The notes beneath the pieces were generated by a model. It did not search any database and was not told the DNA's origin. It worked only from the letters and a program-made list of their open reading frames with translations. From contig NC_035170.2 in NCBI RefSeq assembly GCF_001659605.2, forward strand, positions 2,356,001-2,420,000: DNA of 64,000 nucleotides. Reading direction: 5' to 3'. Positions 1 through 10,107 of the stretch are shown piece after piece (position 1 is the first letter of the stretch; each line of letters opens with the position of its first letter). Source of the DNA: Manihot esculenta. Lineage: Eukaryota; Streptophyta; Magnoliopsida; Malpighiales; Euphorbiaceae. A program made the translations under genes and the position numbers.

Positions 1-461
1 GCATGTCAAAAGAATTAAAGATAGGCCTTTAGAAACATCTAAGTTGTTACTCTTGTGTCATAGAGTATATGTGCATGTAAATCGTTGAAGACTCATGCTT
101 AAAGTCGATGTAAAAGCTTGGGTATTTTGCGAGCCAGTCAATAGAGAGGTGATCACTCAATGATCACTGCGTTGGTTTGTTTAGTTACTTAAAATGCCTT
201 GTCTACTTTTTAGCTTGTAATCTGAGTATGAGATAAGCGTGGGCTGTCTTACTTGCAATCAAGAAATTACAAAGAGAAGCATGGAGAAAATAACTTGACA
301 ATTTTATTATTTGGAGCTATATATTTACTTAATCAGACATCCCATTTCATAATGCTTTTTTTGTTAAGGCCATAGCACAGATGCGTTTCTTCTTTGTTGA
401 ATCATGTGTTTATTCCCCATGTTTTTGCCATGTTATTTTCAAAGCATGGAAGTTAATCTAC
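1..461 (+). other. PRA1-linked duplicated flank, copy 1
   Basis: Non-coding sequence that recurs almost unchanged upstream of the other PRA1-type fragments (33569-34055, 23020-23415 and, in part, 62715-62905). No exon of PRA1 could be recognised in it. It marks the left side of the tandem duplication unit. The TRIM at 462 interrupts it. Confidence 0.7.
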
Positions 462-682
462 TGTAGAAAGATAATATTTTGTTATATTTCACGATAGAGA
501 TTATAATCTATTTATACATGAGAGACGGCATCTAAACAGGAAGGAAAATCAAGTATATGATTATATGATTATATGATCCTTAAGATTAAGCAATTGACCA
601 TCTATTAATATTTACTTCCTATATTAATATATTTATTTCCTATAACCTATATTAACATATTTACTTCCTAAAACCTATAACA
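462..682 (-). repeat. TRIM left LTR (3' LTR)
   Basis: 221-bp direct repeat of 1063-1255. It is slightly longer because of a short expansion of a TGATTATA-type run near its middle. Confidence 0.8.
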
Positions 683-840
683 CTCCTACTCAAGTTGGAG
701 AATAAATGTTAATCATGGCCAACTTGTTACATATATAATCAACTTCAGCCATAAAAACAACCAATCCAAAACAATCAAAATAAACAAAGGATTAGAAGAA
801 CTGAACTCGTGAACAGTACCCGACGAACAGTGCCCGATGA

Positions 841-1048
841 ACAAAGCCCTAAGTCTCCAAATGTTACCCTTATTGATAACCTAAATAAACAGAGTTCTAA
901 GTTTTCAAATGTTACCCTTTATGGGTAACCCAAATAAATAAAGTCCTAAATCTCCAAATGTTACCATTTATGAGTAATCCAAATGAACAGAGGTCTAAAC
1001 CTCCAAATATTACCATTTATGGATAATCCAAATAAACAGAGTTTTAAG
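841..1048. repeat. Tandem repeat inside TRIM, about 48-50 bp, four copies
   Basis: Four diverged copies of a unit containing CTCCAAATGTTACC and ATCCAAATAAACAGAG follow one another between the two LTRs and make up about half of the interior. Confidence 0.7.
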
Positions 1049-1050
1049 TC

Positions 1051-1062
1051 GCTCTGATACCA
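1051..1062 (-). other. TRIM primer binding site (tRNA-iMet type)
   Basis: GCTCTGATACCA on the plus strand, that is TGGTATCAGAGC on the minus strand, directly next to the LTR at 1063. This is the usual initiator-methionine tRNA primer site of plant LTR retroelements. Confidence 0.85.
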
Positions 1063-1255
1063 TGTAGAAAGATAATATTTTGTTCTATTTCACAATAGAG
1101 ATTATAATCTATTTATGCATGAGAGACAGTATCTAAACAGGAAGGAAAATCAAGTATATGATTATACAATCCCTAAAATTAAGCAACTGACTCATCTATC
1201 AATATTTACTTCCTATAACCTATATTAACTTATCTACTTCCTATAACCTATAACA
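1063..1255 (-). repeat. TRIM right LTR (5' LTR)
   Basis: 193-bp direct repeat of the left LTR, beginning TGTAGAAAG and ending TATAACA, followed by the target copy TTTAC. Confidence 0.8.
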
Positions 1256-1379
1256 TTTACCAACTCTACCCCATGACCTGGCATGTAGGATATGCATATG
1301 CCTTTAACTTGTTCTTAAGTTTGCAGTGGATAGAGACTCTATTTTTCCTATTTTTTGGTGCTGAAGGTTTATTTTTCAG

Positions 1380-1806
1380 TTTTGCAGCTACTTTCAGTGA
1401 AAAGGTGACAAGAACAGTAAGAAAGTTCTCTCCACATTTGGCAGCAAAGATGAGGCCTCCTCACATGTTAGTTGATGCTCAGTTGCTTTTCTATGTTTGT
1501 TTGTCGATTGGATAGAAATTGTGCTTACCACACTTGTATTTACAGGCCTGTCATTCGTGGCCGTCCTTCATCCAAAAAATCAGTATACATCTGTGGCCAA
1601 CCTCGTGGGGTGTTTGTCTTTTTATTCTCAGCTGGTGTTTAGATTTCTCAAAACTTTATTCTCAATCAGTAGTTCAGTACTGATCTGTAATGGTTCTATG
1701 AATTTTGCCTGATCAAATGATTTTGTTTTCTCAGCCAGTTTTATTCTGTGCTTCACTTCTGGCACTCTGCTGTTTGTTTTATGGGCATTTGGCATTGGCC
1801 TCCTTG
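1380..1806 (+). pseudogene. PRA1.A-type gene fragment, copy 1, exons A-C
   Basis: Three exons of a PRA1 (prenylated Rab acceptor) family gene are seen: 1380-1466, 1546-1634 and 1735-1806, each with GT-AG borders. Exon A encodes SEKVTRT..SPHLAAKMRPPHM, exon B PVIRGRPSSKKSVYICGQPR, and exon C a hydrophobic stretch ending GIGLL. This matches, from memory, the C-terminal half of plant PRA1.A proteins, small membrane proteins of the endomembrane system that bind Rab GTPases. The N-terminal exons are missing. Exon C has Cys where two of the other three copies have Trp (ILCF versus ILWF). The last exon lies 8.7 kb away at 10541 because RT-A entered the intron after exon C. It is most likely a non-functional 3' fragment. 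Confidence 0.75.
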
Positions 1807-1847
1807 GTAAATTCTTCATCCTATATATAATGCTTTGAATAATTCTT

Positions 1848-2238
1848 TGATGTAGGACTATTTAGACTCCGTCAAGAGTTGTAATCAATATTGTTTGGTT
1901 AAGACGAAATAAGAGAAAAGATAGGCTAAAAGACGAAAAGTCTTATTGAAATTTCTTAAAAATTGGAAAGTTAGTTTCTAATAGCCAAGGGAGGCTATTT
2001 ATAATAGAAATAAAATCCTAATATGCAAAAATAATTCTAATCCTAATAGGAGTTTAAAATCCTAATAGCCAAGGGAGGCTATTTACAATAGAAATAAAAT
2101 CCTAATATGCAAAAATAATCATAATCCTAATAGGAGTCTAAAATCCTAATAGCCAAGGGAGGCTATTTACAATAAAAATAAAATCCCAATATGCAAAAAT
2201 AATCCTAATCCTAATAGGAGTCTAACTGTTCCATATCA
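1848..2238 (-). repeat. RT-A left LTR (3' LTR)
   Basis: 391-bp LTR with TG...CA ends, matching the split right LTR. The flanking plus-strand sequence TTCCCTTCCACTT just inside is the complement of a purine-rich tract suited to plus-strand priming. Confidence 0.85.
1981..2232. repeat. 84-bp tandem repeat, three copies, within RT-A LTR
   Basis: ATAGCCAAGGGAGGCTATTT recurs at 1981, 2065 and 2149, an exact 84-bp period. The same triple array is present in the other LTR (about 10233-10484), so it existed before insertion. Each unit also holds the small inverted repeat ATAGCC..GGCTAT. Confidence 0.9.
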
Positions 2239-2354
2239 TTCCCTTCCACTTGTAAAGAACTCGACCTCGAGTTCAATATGAAAAACAAAACCCTAATATG
2301 AAAAATTATGAAAATACCCAAAATATCAAAAAAAAAAAAATTAGAATGCAAAAG

Positions 2355-3809
2355 TTAGCCTCGGTCTAAATCTGCCGTAAAATCCAAGCCTAGTTGCTCC
2401 ATATCATTTCCTTCTACTTGTAAACAACTCGTCCTAGAGTTGTCATCAGCAGGGTAGTACTGAAATAGATCTGCCATATTAAACGTCTTGGAAATTTTCA
2501 TCTCATGTGGGAGATCAAGAATATAGGCATTGTCATTGATATTCTGAATGATTCGGAATGGACCAATCTTCTTGGCGTCAAGCTTTTTCTGTCCTCCACC
2601 ACGCTCCTTGCTTAAATACACCATAATTTGGTCATCGACATTGAAGGACTTGAAACGCCTATGTTCATCAACTGTAACTTTATATTTGTCATTGGCTTTT
2701 GTAAGGTATTGTTGTATCTGTTTGAAAACATCCACGTGCTGCTTTGCCAAGTTGCTTGCGGTAATACTGTTGTGAGAACCTGTGGGAAAGGCAATAAGAT
2801 CAACTGTATACTCTGGGACTTTCCTGTACACAACAACAAACGGTGACATCTTTGCGGAGCTATGGGCAACATTATTGTAAGCAAATTCTACCTGGTCTTG
2901 GAGGATTTCACTCTCCTTTGGACTCATCTCGTAATGAGGCAGATTCGATAACTTTGATCTAGGAATGAGATCAATCTGATGTTGGATATCCTGCGGAGGT
3001 GGAAGCTTGGGTGATTCCTCCACTATCTTAGGAAACTCCTTCAACAGCTCTTTGACGAGTGGTGGTAAAGGTGGTGCATCCTCAATTGTACTTTTTTCTC
3101 TCACCAATAAAACTAGTGTGCCTCCAGATTTCTCAACTGCGTCTGATAGCTTATGCACTCCCGTAGGAATAGCAACATCATTCTTCTCTTCCACTTTAGA
3201 ATGTTTCGCAGAACTGGAAGGCAAGATAGTAATCTTCTTTTGATTCCACATGAACATGTATGAATTTTCCTTCCCCTTATGCAAAGCACCAACATCGAAC
3301 TGCCAAGGATGACCTAGCAAAATTCCACAGCAATCCATATCCACAACATCACAATTAACAAGTTCAGTATAAGATTTACCAATCAAGATAGGCACGCTGC
3401 AAATTCTGTTGACCTCAATTGTCGGACCTTCCTTAATCCATCCGACTTTGTATGGCGAAGGATGCGGCTGTGTAGGCAACTGCAATTTCTCCACCAATTG
3501 CTTAGCTATCAGATTCTCACAACTGCAACTATCTATAATTAGCCTGCAAATTGCCTCTCCTACTCGATATTTTGCCTGGAAAATCTTCCTCCTTTGCGTC
3601 TCATCCTCCTGTTTTGTTGAACATAAGATGTTCTTCACCATATAGGTGACTTTAGTATTGGCGGCCATAAGATTGGCGACTGGTTGGGGGTGTGCGGCGG
3701 CGGCGGGTTGATGGGTTCCCTGCTGCAGGGTCAGTTGTCCGATCATCTCCCTCAATTCTGCCAAAGATGCCTCAATCGCAGCAAGTCGCGCCTCTTGGTT
3801 ATCTGTCAT
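2355..3809 (-). CDS. RT-A fused gag/protease/integrase-tail ORF (deleted pol)
   Basis: A 484-residue open frame read from the ATG at 3809; the frame is open upstream into the primer site but has no ATG there. Residues about 1-35 form a helical, Glu-rich gag-like start (TDNQEARLAAIEASLAEL). Residues about 80-190 resemble a retroviral-type aspartic protease, with IDSCSCENLI where related elements have a D-S/G-G core. A segment with HQIDLIPRSK and YEMSPKE is the linker that enters reverse transcriptase. The frame then jumps at about 2890 to the integrase C-terminal part (FAYNNVAHSSAKMSPFVVVY) and runs to a gypsy-like end. RT, RNase H and the integrase core are absent, yet the frame is intact. 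The family looks like a chromovirus-type Ty3/gypsy element; the exact lineage is unsure. Confidence 0.7.
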   Translation of the reverse strand: MTDNQEARLAAIEASLAELREMIGQLTLQQGTHQPAAAAHPQPVANLMAANTKVTYMVKNILCSTKQEDETQRRKIFQAKYRVGEAICRLIIDSCSCENLIAKQLVEKLQLPTQPHPSPYKVGWIKEGPTIEVNRICSVPILIGKSYTELVNCDVVDMDCCGILLGHPWQFDVGALHKGKENSYMFMWNQKKITILPSSSAKHSKVEEKNDVAIPTGVHKLSDAVEKSGGTLVLLVREKSTIEDAPPLPPLVKELLKEFPKIVEESPKLPPPQDIQHQIDLIPRSKLSNLPHYEMSPKESEILQDQVEFAYNNVAHSSAKMSPFVVVYRKVPEYTVDLIAFPTGSHNSITASNLAKQHVDVFKQIQQYLTKANDKYKVTVDEHRRFKSFNVDDQIMVYLSKERGGGQKKLDAKKIGPFRIIQNINDNAYILDLPHEMKISKTFNMADLFQYYPADDNSRTSCLQVEGNDMEQLGLDFTADLDRG

Positions 3810-3820
3810 GGTCGAACTTC

Positions 3821-3832
3821 GCTCTGATACCA
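3821..3832 (-). other. RT-A primer binding site (tRNA-iMet type)
   Basis: Minus-strand TGGTATCAGAGC three bases inside the right LTR, which begins at 3836. Confidence 0.88.
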
Positions 3833-3849
3833 ATCTGATGTAGGACTAT

Positions 3850-5363
3850 TAATCAAGCATAATTTAGCCACATTTTTATTATATTTATTACTGTTTATTT
3901 ACACATTATTTAGCTTAATTTATGGTTTTTACCTTGCTTTTACAGAAAAGGAAGAAATTGGAAAAATGGAGAAAAAGTGCAGAAAATGACAGAAAAGTGA
4001 TTGGGTCAGTGATTTGCCCAAATCACTGCCCAGATCAAGCTGAAGCAGAAACCTGGAGGCAACAGGCAGAAGTGATATGGGCAAGTGATCTGCCCAAATC
4101 ACTCGCAGAAACTGGCCAAATCACTCGCAGAGACAGAGACAGAAACTGGACTGAATCCCAGAGAGCGATTGGGGCAGATTGGGCAAGTGATTTGCCCAAA
4201 TCACTCGTAGAAACTGCCAAAATCACCTTGACAGTAGAAATTAACAGTAGAGGCGGGAAAATAGCAGGGAACCAAATTTTGAATTTTCAGAAGTCCAAAT
4301 CCAACTCAATCACTACCAACACAATTCCAAGAGCTACGAAAGAGTTTCTCACCTAAGGAATTCCAGTTGTAATTAAATTCAACATCAAAAGAGGAATCAC
4401 AAGCCAAATTAAAAAGGGATTTCAAAACCCTAGAAGGATGGAATTCTTCAGCTATAAAAGAGCAACCTCCAAACCAGCAAAGGGCATCTTCTGATCAGCT
4501 ACTCAGCATCTTCTCCCCTCGCCAGAAACCCTGCAGCTTCTTTCCTTTTCCTTTCTTTTCATCTTTTGTTCATTTAGTCCACCATGAGTGGCTAATTTCC
4601 TTTCTTTTCTAGTTGAACTTGAGGAAATTCAGTTTGTGATGAATTGGGAGATTTAAAACTCCATTGTTAAAACTCTTATTTGCTTTCAATATTTATGCAA
4701 TTTGATCTATCCATAATTATTACTTAGCTTTTAGAATCAATAAGGGCCCATTGCTTTTAAATTGCTTAAGTAATATTGTTTGGATGATTTAGGTCCGTAA
4801 TTGCTTAGGTTGTTCAAATACACATTTAATCAAGTTGCATAATCTAAACTTGACCACGCGGTTGGCAATGATAGAATTGGGTTTCTCTAAGTCTTAATAC
4901 AGTCAACAGTTGTTCGATGCTACAATGCCCCAAGGACGTTCCTTGGCAATTTGTTGATTAGTGTTTGATTAGCGAACGTTTCCTAATCAAACTAGAACTA
5001 AGGAGGAATTTGGATTGTGAGAAGCGTCTTCCACAACCAAAACTAATTTATTGAAATAAAGCAAGAGTCTTAGATAATCAATGATCAATTCTGAACAAAC
5101 TGAGATATACTCATACTTCAACTAGAATCCCTCTCCCATTGAGATTTTCATTCATTTAAATTATTGCTTTCTTTTGCTGTTCAATATTAATTCATCAAAT
5201 CAAACCCCCCTCTTTTAATTATTTGTTATTTACTTATCTTGGTCTTTATTAGGAAGATCTTTAGTGTCAATTCCCTGTAGTTCGACCCTATTGCCACTAT
5301 CTGCAAATTTAATTGTTGATTGATAATAGGTTTATTTTTTACGGTTTCGACAACCGCTTATCA
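3850..5363 (+). repeat. RT-B 5' LTR
   Basis: 1514 bp, starts TAATCAAGC (mutated from TGATCAAGC) and ends CGCTTATCA. It contains the palindromic GATTTGCCC-type repeat between about 4008 and 4225 and a TATA box (CTATAAAAG) at 4452-4460, which suggests a U3 region of about 600 bp. Confidence 0.9.
4452..4460 (+). promoter_or_regulatory. TATA box in RT-B 5' LTR
   Basis: CTATAAAAG about 600 bp into the LTR. The same element is at 9195-9203 in the 3' LTR and at matching places in RT-D, so it is the likely start of element transcription. Confidence 0.6.
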
Positions 5364-5368
5364 AAAAT

Positions 5369-5386
5369 TAGCGCCGTTGCCGGGGA
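5369..5386 (+). other. RT-B primer binding site (tRNA-Asp type, mutated)
   Basis: TAGCGCCGTTGCCGGGGA lies five bases after the 5' LTR. RT-D has TGGCGCCGTTGCCGGGGA here, which is complementary to the 3' end of plant tRNA-Asp(GUC). One G-to-A change at the second base weakens the RT-B site. Confidence 0.8.
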
Positions 5387-5415
5387 ATTGATTTAAACTA
5401 ACGTATTTTCCTTTT

Positions 5416-5502
5416 ATGACCAGGGCTGATCGTAAAGAAGCTCTTCTTTACGATCCTGAAATTGAATGCACTGCCAAGACCTTACAAGCATGGCTACGGT
5501 AA
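5416..5502 (+). pseudogene. RT-B gag N-terminal remnant
   Basis: A 28-codon frame starting MTRADRKEALLYDPEIE that matches the first residues of the RT-D gag (MTRSGRKDTLLYDPEIE). It stops at once because the gag middle, including the capsid-like domain, has been lost; roughly 1 kb found in RT-D is missing between here and about 5560. Confidence 0.75.
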
Positions 5503-5660
5503 GTATGTCTTTTCTCTCTTCTCAAATTTCTGAACTAACCTCTATTGTGAGGAATTATGGTATAGCTCAAGCTCAACAAGTTCAACAACTTTAGCGAAAC
5601 AGACCATGTGAGATTTGCACATATGTAGGACACCCAACTGATCGATGTCCTACACTTTAT

Positions 5661-7454
5661 GTGGATTACCAGCAAGTACATGCCTTTGGAGGATTCAATA
5701 GCCAACCAAGACATGATCCCTACCTTGATACCTACAATCCATGTTGGAGAGACCACCCGAATTATGACTATGCAAGGGCTAACTACTACCAAAACTATCA
5801 AGCCCAAGCAACACCTCAAAACTCCAATATGGAACTTGAAGAGATGGTGAGGAAATTGGAAATTTCTGGGAAAATTCTCCAACAGCAAGTGGATCAAGCG
5901 GTCAATTCAATGAACGCGCACATATTAAGAAGAGAGGAAGAGCTTCAAGATCTATGGGACGATGACGAAGAAACAGACCAAGCTGTTGAGTCTGCTGCAC
6001 AAATCACCACTACACTTGAAGCTGAACCAGATACCCGATTCCAGGTTACTGCAGAATTTTCTGCACCAGCAGAATTTTCTGCACCAGCAGATTTTTCTAC
6101 ACCTACAGATTTTGCTGATGCACCTGCTGTAGAATTTTATGCACCAGCAAAATCACCCACTGCCACGCCTGCCACTGCTGAAATTGCACCAGAAACTAAT
6201 TTCCAGATTACTGCAGAAAATCCAGCAATGGCAGAACCCCCTGTTGCACGTGAAGAAGCTGAAGTTCAAACTGGGAACCTACCTGTCCAAGCTACTGAAA
6301 CAAAGACAACAACTGCTGTCAATAATTCTGAACCAGCAACATTCCCAGCATAGCCTGTTGCTGAACCAGCTGAATCAGAAATATACACTGCAGAAACAGC
6401 ACCTGCTGTCCAAAAATCAGCAACTACTGAAATTGCCCCAACCGAACCTGAACCTGCTGAAACCTCCACAATTACACCAGAAATTGCTGAACCTGCTGTT
6501 GTCCAAAAATCAGCCACCTCAGAAACTGCCCCAACTAAACCAAAAGTTGCTACACTTGCTGAACTAGCAACATATGTCACTGAATCAGTACCAGCACCTG
6601 CTGAAGCTCAGATCGCATCCCCCGTTGCTGACCAAAAACCAGCAACTGATGAATTTGTTGAACCAGCACAGCCCACTGTTGTGTTTGTCCAAACAACAAA
6701 GGCAGAGCATTGTTCACTCAAGCAGCCAGCAAAGAAGCAACAAGTGGGACAAATGGCTTCATCCTTGAGTAAGCTTGAATCACAAGGAAAGCTACCCTCC
6801 CAAACTGAGATAAATCCAAGGCAAAATGCTAGTGCCATCACATTGAGGAGTGGAAAAGAGCTGCAAGACAGTAGGGCTGAAAAATTACAAAAACAGGCCA
6901 TGGAAAAAAATCTGTCAGAAAGTGATCAGGGCAGTGATCTGCCCAAATCACCCAGACAATCTGCCCAAATCAGTGAGCAGACAGACATGACAGAAGGTGA
7001 TCAGCCCAAATCACCAAATGATCTGCCCAAATCACCTAAGCAAACAGACTCTGTCTCGCCCAAGTCACTGGAGCAGACAGACTTGACAGAGAGTGATTTG
7101 ACCAGTGATTTGCCCAAATCACTGGCCAAATCAGACATCAAACAACAGAAACCAGAGCAGACAGCAGATACACCAAATCTGAAACCCTTGCCCAGCCACC
7201 TCAAATATGCATACTTGGAGGCTGGAAATACACTTCCAGTAATTATTTCCAACCAGCTCAGCCAAGAAGAAGAAGAAAAGCTCCTTGATGTGTTAAGGAA
7301 GCACAAAAAAGCAATTGGGTGGACCTTGGAGGACATAAAAGGCACTTCAAGACCATTTGGTGGAGGCTCATCTCACCAGAATCAAGGACAGAATGCAGCA
7401 TATGAAGTACTTGCTGCAGCTCCTGGAGGACCATTTTCTGCCCCACCACCATGA
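5661..7454 (+). pseudogene. RT-B gag tail, Pro/Ala-rich linker and pol start
   Basis: One frame interrupted only by a TAG at 6351-6353. It begins just after a zinc-knuckle remnant (CEICTYVGHPTDRC, about 5611) and includes a segment like the RT-D gag end (DTYNPCWRDHPNYDY). A long Pro/Ala/Glu-rich region with repeats such as EFSAPAEFSAPADFS runs from about 6040 to 6700. The gag-pol junction sequence and the conserved stretch KAIGWTLEDIKG just before reverse transcriptase follow. At about 7345 the sequence jumps to the end of the third ORF seen in RT-D (VDHFLP region, 58120). The Pro/Ala linker sits after the knuckle here, but before the capsid in RT-D. No RT, RNase H or integrase remains. Confidence 0.75.
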
Positions 7455-8012
7455 CAGACAGTGATTTGACCAGTGATTTGCCCAAATCACTGGTCAAATC
7501 ACCCACAGGCCAAGAAGTCATTTTCCCTTTCCTTCTTAAATTTTTTATATTTATGCTTATACATTGAGGACAATGTTTGTCATAGGTGTGGGGGTATTGT
7601 TAGGTTATTTTTGCATTGATTCCATCATCTATTTGTTTCTTTTTGTTTCTTTTTGCATTATTCTTACCCCTTTTTTGCACACACCAGAATTTTTTTCACA
7701 CTTCTTGCACACACACAGAGAATTTTGTCTTAGCTAATTGCTCTACTCAACATAGATAACAAGGTTAAAATAGCTTCTTTATCTCATGACCCCATTGATT
7801 TGTCATCCCTTTAAGCCTAAATTGAATCATTCACAGTATGTTACCTTCACTTAGGGAGTTTTTCTCTTGAATTGAATCCTTAAATTTGCCAAGGGCAAGG
7901 GAAATAAAAATACAAATACATGCAAACACAAAGTTAGTGTAACTCCCTATGAGCTGATTTGCCCAAACTATCATGAAAAACCAGCACAAAGCACAAATCA
8001 TAAACCTGTTCC

Positions 8013-8262
8013 AATGGTCTAAGACTATGAACTGAGCCTAATAGCCACTTGGAGAAGTGACTGACTGAGTAACCGGGGGTGTATCACCCATGTACACAAT
8101 CGCGTAAAAAGGTCAGTGACTTTTTCAAGCAAATAAGTTTCGATGGTCTAGACTATGAACAGAGCTAGTAGCCACTTGAACAAGTGACTAACTGAGTAAC
8201 TGGGGGTGTATCACCCATGTACACAATCGCGTAAAAAGGTTAGTGACTTTTTCAGGCAAGGA
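8013..8262. repeat. Two-copy tandem repeat in RT-B 3' region
   Basis: Two adjacent copies of about 125 bp, each running from ATGGTCTA..GACTATGAAC to CGCGTAAAAAGG and a CTTTTTCA tail. The same pair exists in RT-D at about 58743-58988. Confidence 0.8.
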
Positions 8263-8577
8263 TAAGAATAAGTGCTGCTGAAAATAAAAATAAAAATAAA
8301 ATAAAAAGGAGAAAGAGAAAAGGTGGCAAGTCACTCCTAGGGGTTGCATTAAACCTAACATAAAAGAATAAGCATGATTGAGTCAAAAACCTTTCTCTTG
8401 ACCATGGTAGGTGAAAGGAAACAAGGAAAGAAGAGGATGACCTTGGTACATGTACTCTATACTGTGTTGCTTCAATTTAGGAGTCTAGGGGGGGCTGATT
8501 AAGTGGTATTTAGGCTCAAAAGAAAAGGGGGACTTGATTGGCTAAGTTATTTATTGCTTGAGGACAAGTAAAAGGCT

Positions 8578-8592
8578 AGGTGTGGGGGTATT
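8578..8592 (+). other. RT-B polypurine tract
   Basis: AGGTGTGGGGGTATT immediately before the 3' LTR, the expected plus-strand primer. RT-D has the same tract at 59302-59316. Confidence 0.75.
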
Positions 8593-10107
8593 TGATCAAG
8601 CATAATTTAGCCACATTTTTATTATATTTATTACTATTTATTTACACATTATTTAGCTTAATTTATGGTTTTTACCTTGTTTTTACAGAAAAGGAAGAAA
8701 TTGGAAAAATGGAGAAAAAGTGCAGAAAATGACAGAAAAGTGATTGGGTCAGTGATTTGCCCAAATCACTGCCCAGATCAAGCTGAAGCAAAAACCTGGA
8801 GGCAACAGGCAGAAGTGATATGGGCAAGTGATCTGCTCAAATCACTCGCAGAAACTGGCCAAATCACTCGCAGAGACAGAGACAGAAACTGGACTGAATC
8901 CCAGAGAGCGATTGGGGCAGATTGGGCAAGTGATTTGCCCAAATCACTCGCAGAAACTGCCAAAATCACCTTGACAGCAGAAATTAACAGCAGAGGCGGG
9001 AAAACAGCAGGGAACCAAATTTCGAATTTTCAGAAGTCCAAATCCAACTCAATCACTACCAACACAATTCCAAGAGCTACGAAAGAGTTTCTCACCTAAG
9101 GAATTCCAGTTGCAATTAAATTCAACATCAAAAGAGGAATCACAAGCCAAATTAAAAAGGGATTTCAAAACCCTAGAAGGATGGAATTCTTCAGCTATAA
9201 AAGAGCAACCTCCAAACCAGCAAAGGGCATCTTCTGATCAGCTACTCAGCATCTTCTCCCCTCGCCAGAAACCCTGCAGCTTCTTTCCTTTTCCTTTCTT
9301 TTCATCTTTTGTTCATTTAGTCCACCATGAGTGGCTAATTTCCTTTCTTTTCTAGTTGAACTTGAGGAAATTCAGTTTGTGATGAATTGGGAGATTTAAA
9401 ACTCCATTGTTAAAACTCTTATTTGCTTTCAATATTTATGCAATTTGATCTATCCATAATTATTACTTAGCTTTTAGAATCAATAAGGGCCCATTGCTTT
9501 TAAATTGCTTAAGTAATATTGTTTGGATGATTTAGGTCCGTAATTGCTTAGGTTGTTCAAATACACATTTAATCAAGTTGCATAATCTAAACTTGACCAC
9601 GCGGTTGGCAATGATAGAATTGGGTTTCTCTAAGTCTTAATGCAGTCAACAGTTGTTCAATGCTACAATGCCCCAAGGACGTTCCTTGGCAATTTGTTGA
9701 TTAGTGTTTGATTAGCGAACGTTTCCTAATCAAACTAGAACTAAGGAGGAATTTGGATTGTGAGAAGCGTCTTCCACAACCAAAACTAATTTATTGAAAT
9801 AAAGCAAGAGTCTTAGATAATCAATGATCAATTCTGAACAAACTGAGATATACTCATACTTCAACTAGAATCCCTCTCCCATTGAGATTTTCATTCATTT
9901 AAATTATTGCTTTCTTTTGCTGTTCAATATTAATTCATCAAATCAAACCCCCCCTCTTTTAATTATTTGTTATTTACTTATCTTGGTCTTTATTAGGAAG
10001 ATCTTTAGTGTCAATTCCCTGTGATTCGACTCTATTGCCACTATCTGCAAATTTATTTGTTGATTGATAATAGGTTTATTTTTTACGGCTTCGACAGCCG
10101 CTTATCA
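8593..10107 (+). repeat. RT-B 3' LTR
   Basis: 1515 bp, TGATCAAGC...CGCTTATCA, with the TATA box at 9195-9203. It is followed by the target copy ACTAT. Confidence 0.92.

Larger units (their letters stand above)
462..1255 (-). mobile_element. TRIM-like miniature LTR retrotransposon
   Basis: A 794-bp element with two LTRs (462-682 and 1063-1255) starting TGTAGAAAG and ending CTATAACA, and a short non-coding interior. On the minus strand a tRNA-iMet type primer site, TGGTATCAGAGC, abuts the right LTR. The flanking 5-bp copies TCTAC (457-461) and TTTAC (1256-1260) differ by one base. The paralogous sites at 23413 and 34055 read straight through without the insert, so both borders are well fixed. 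It encodes nothing and would depend on proteins from another element. Minus orientation follows from the primer site. Confidence 0.85.
7455..8592 (+). other. RT-B 3' non-coding region
   Basis: Non-coding region shared with RT-D 58162-59316. It holds one polypurine-like AGGTGTGGGGGTA at 7584-7596, a two-copy tandem repeat of about 125 bp (about 8013-8262, each with GGGGGTGTATCACCCATGTA), and the terminal polypurine tract before the 3' LTR. Confidence 0.7.
3850..10107 (+). mobile_element. RT-B: non-autonomous Athila-like LTR retrotransposon nested in RT-A
   Basis: A 6258-bp element with LTRs 3850-5363 and 8593-10107, inserted in the right LTR of RT-A. Perfect 5-bp target copies ACTAT lie at 3845-3849 and 10108-10112. 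The first base pair of the 5' LTR has changed from TG to TA. A tRNA-Asp type primer site follows the 5' LTR, and a G-rich tract precedes the 3' LTR. The interior is related to RT-D but lacks the gag capsid, almost all of pol and most of the third ORF. By eye the two LTRs differ at roughly twenty places, mostly C/T and G/A, so it is older than RT-D. Confidence 0.92.

Noticed and set aside
3922..4356. 144-codon frame in RT-B LTR, also at 8665-9099
   Set aside because: It lies in the U3 region before the TATA box and is made largely of the palindromic repeat; not a gene.
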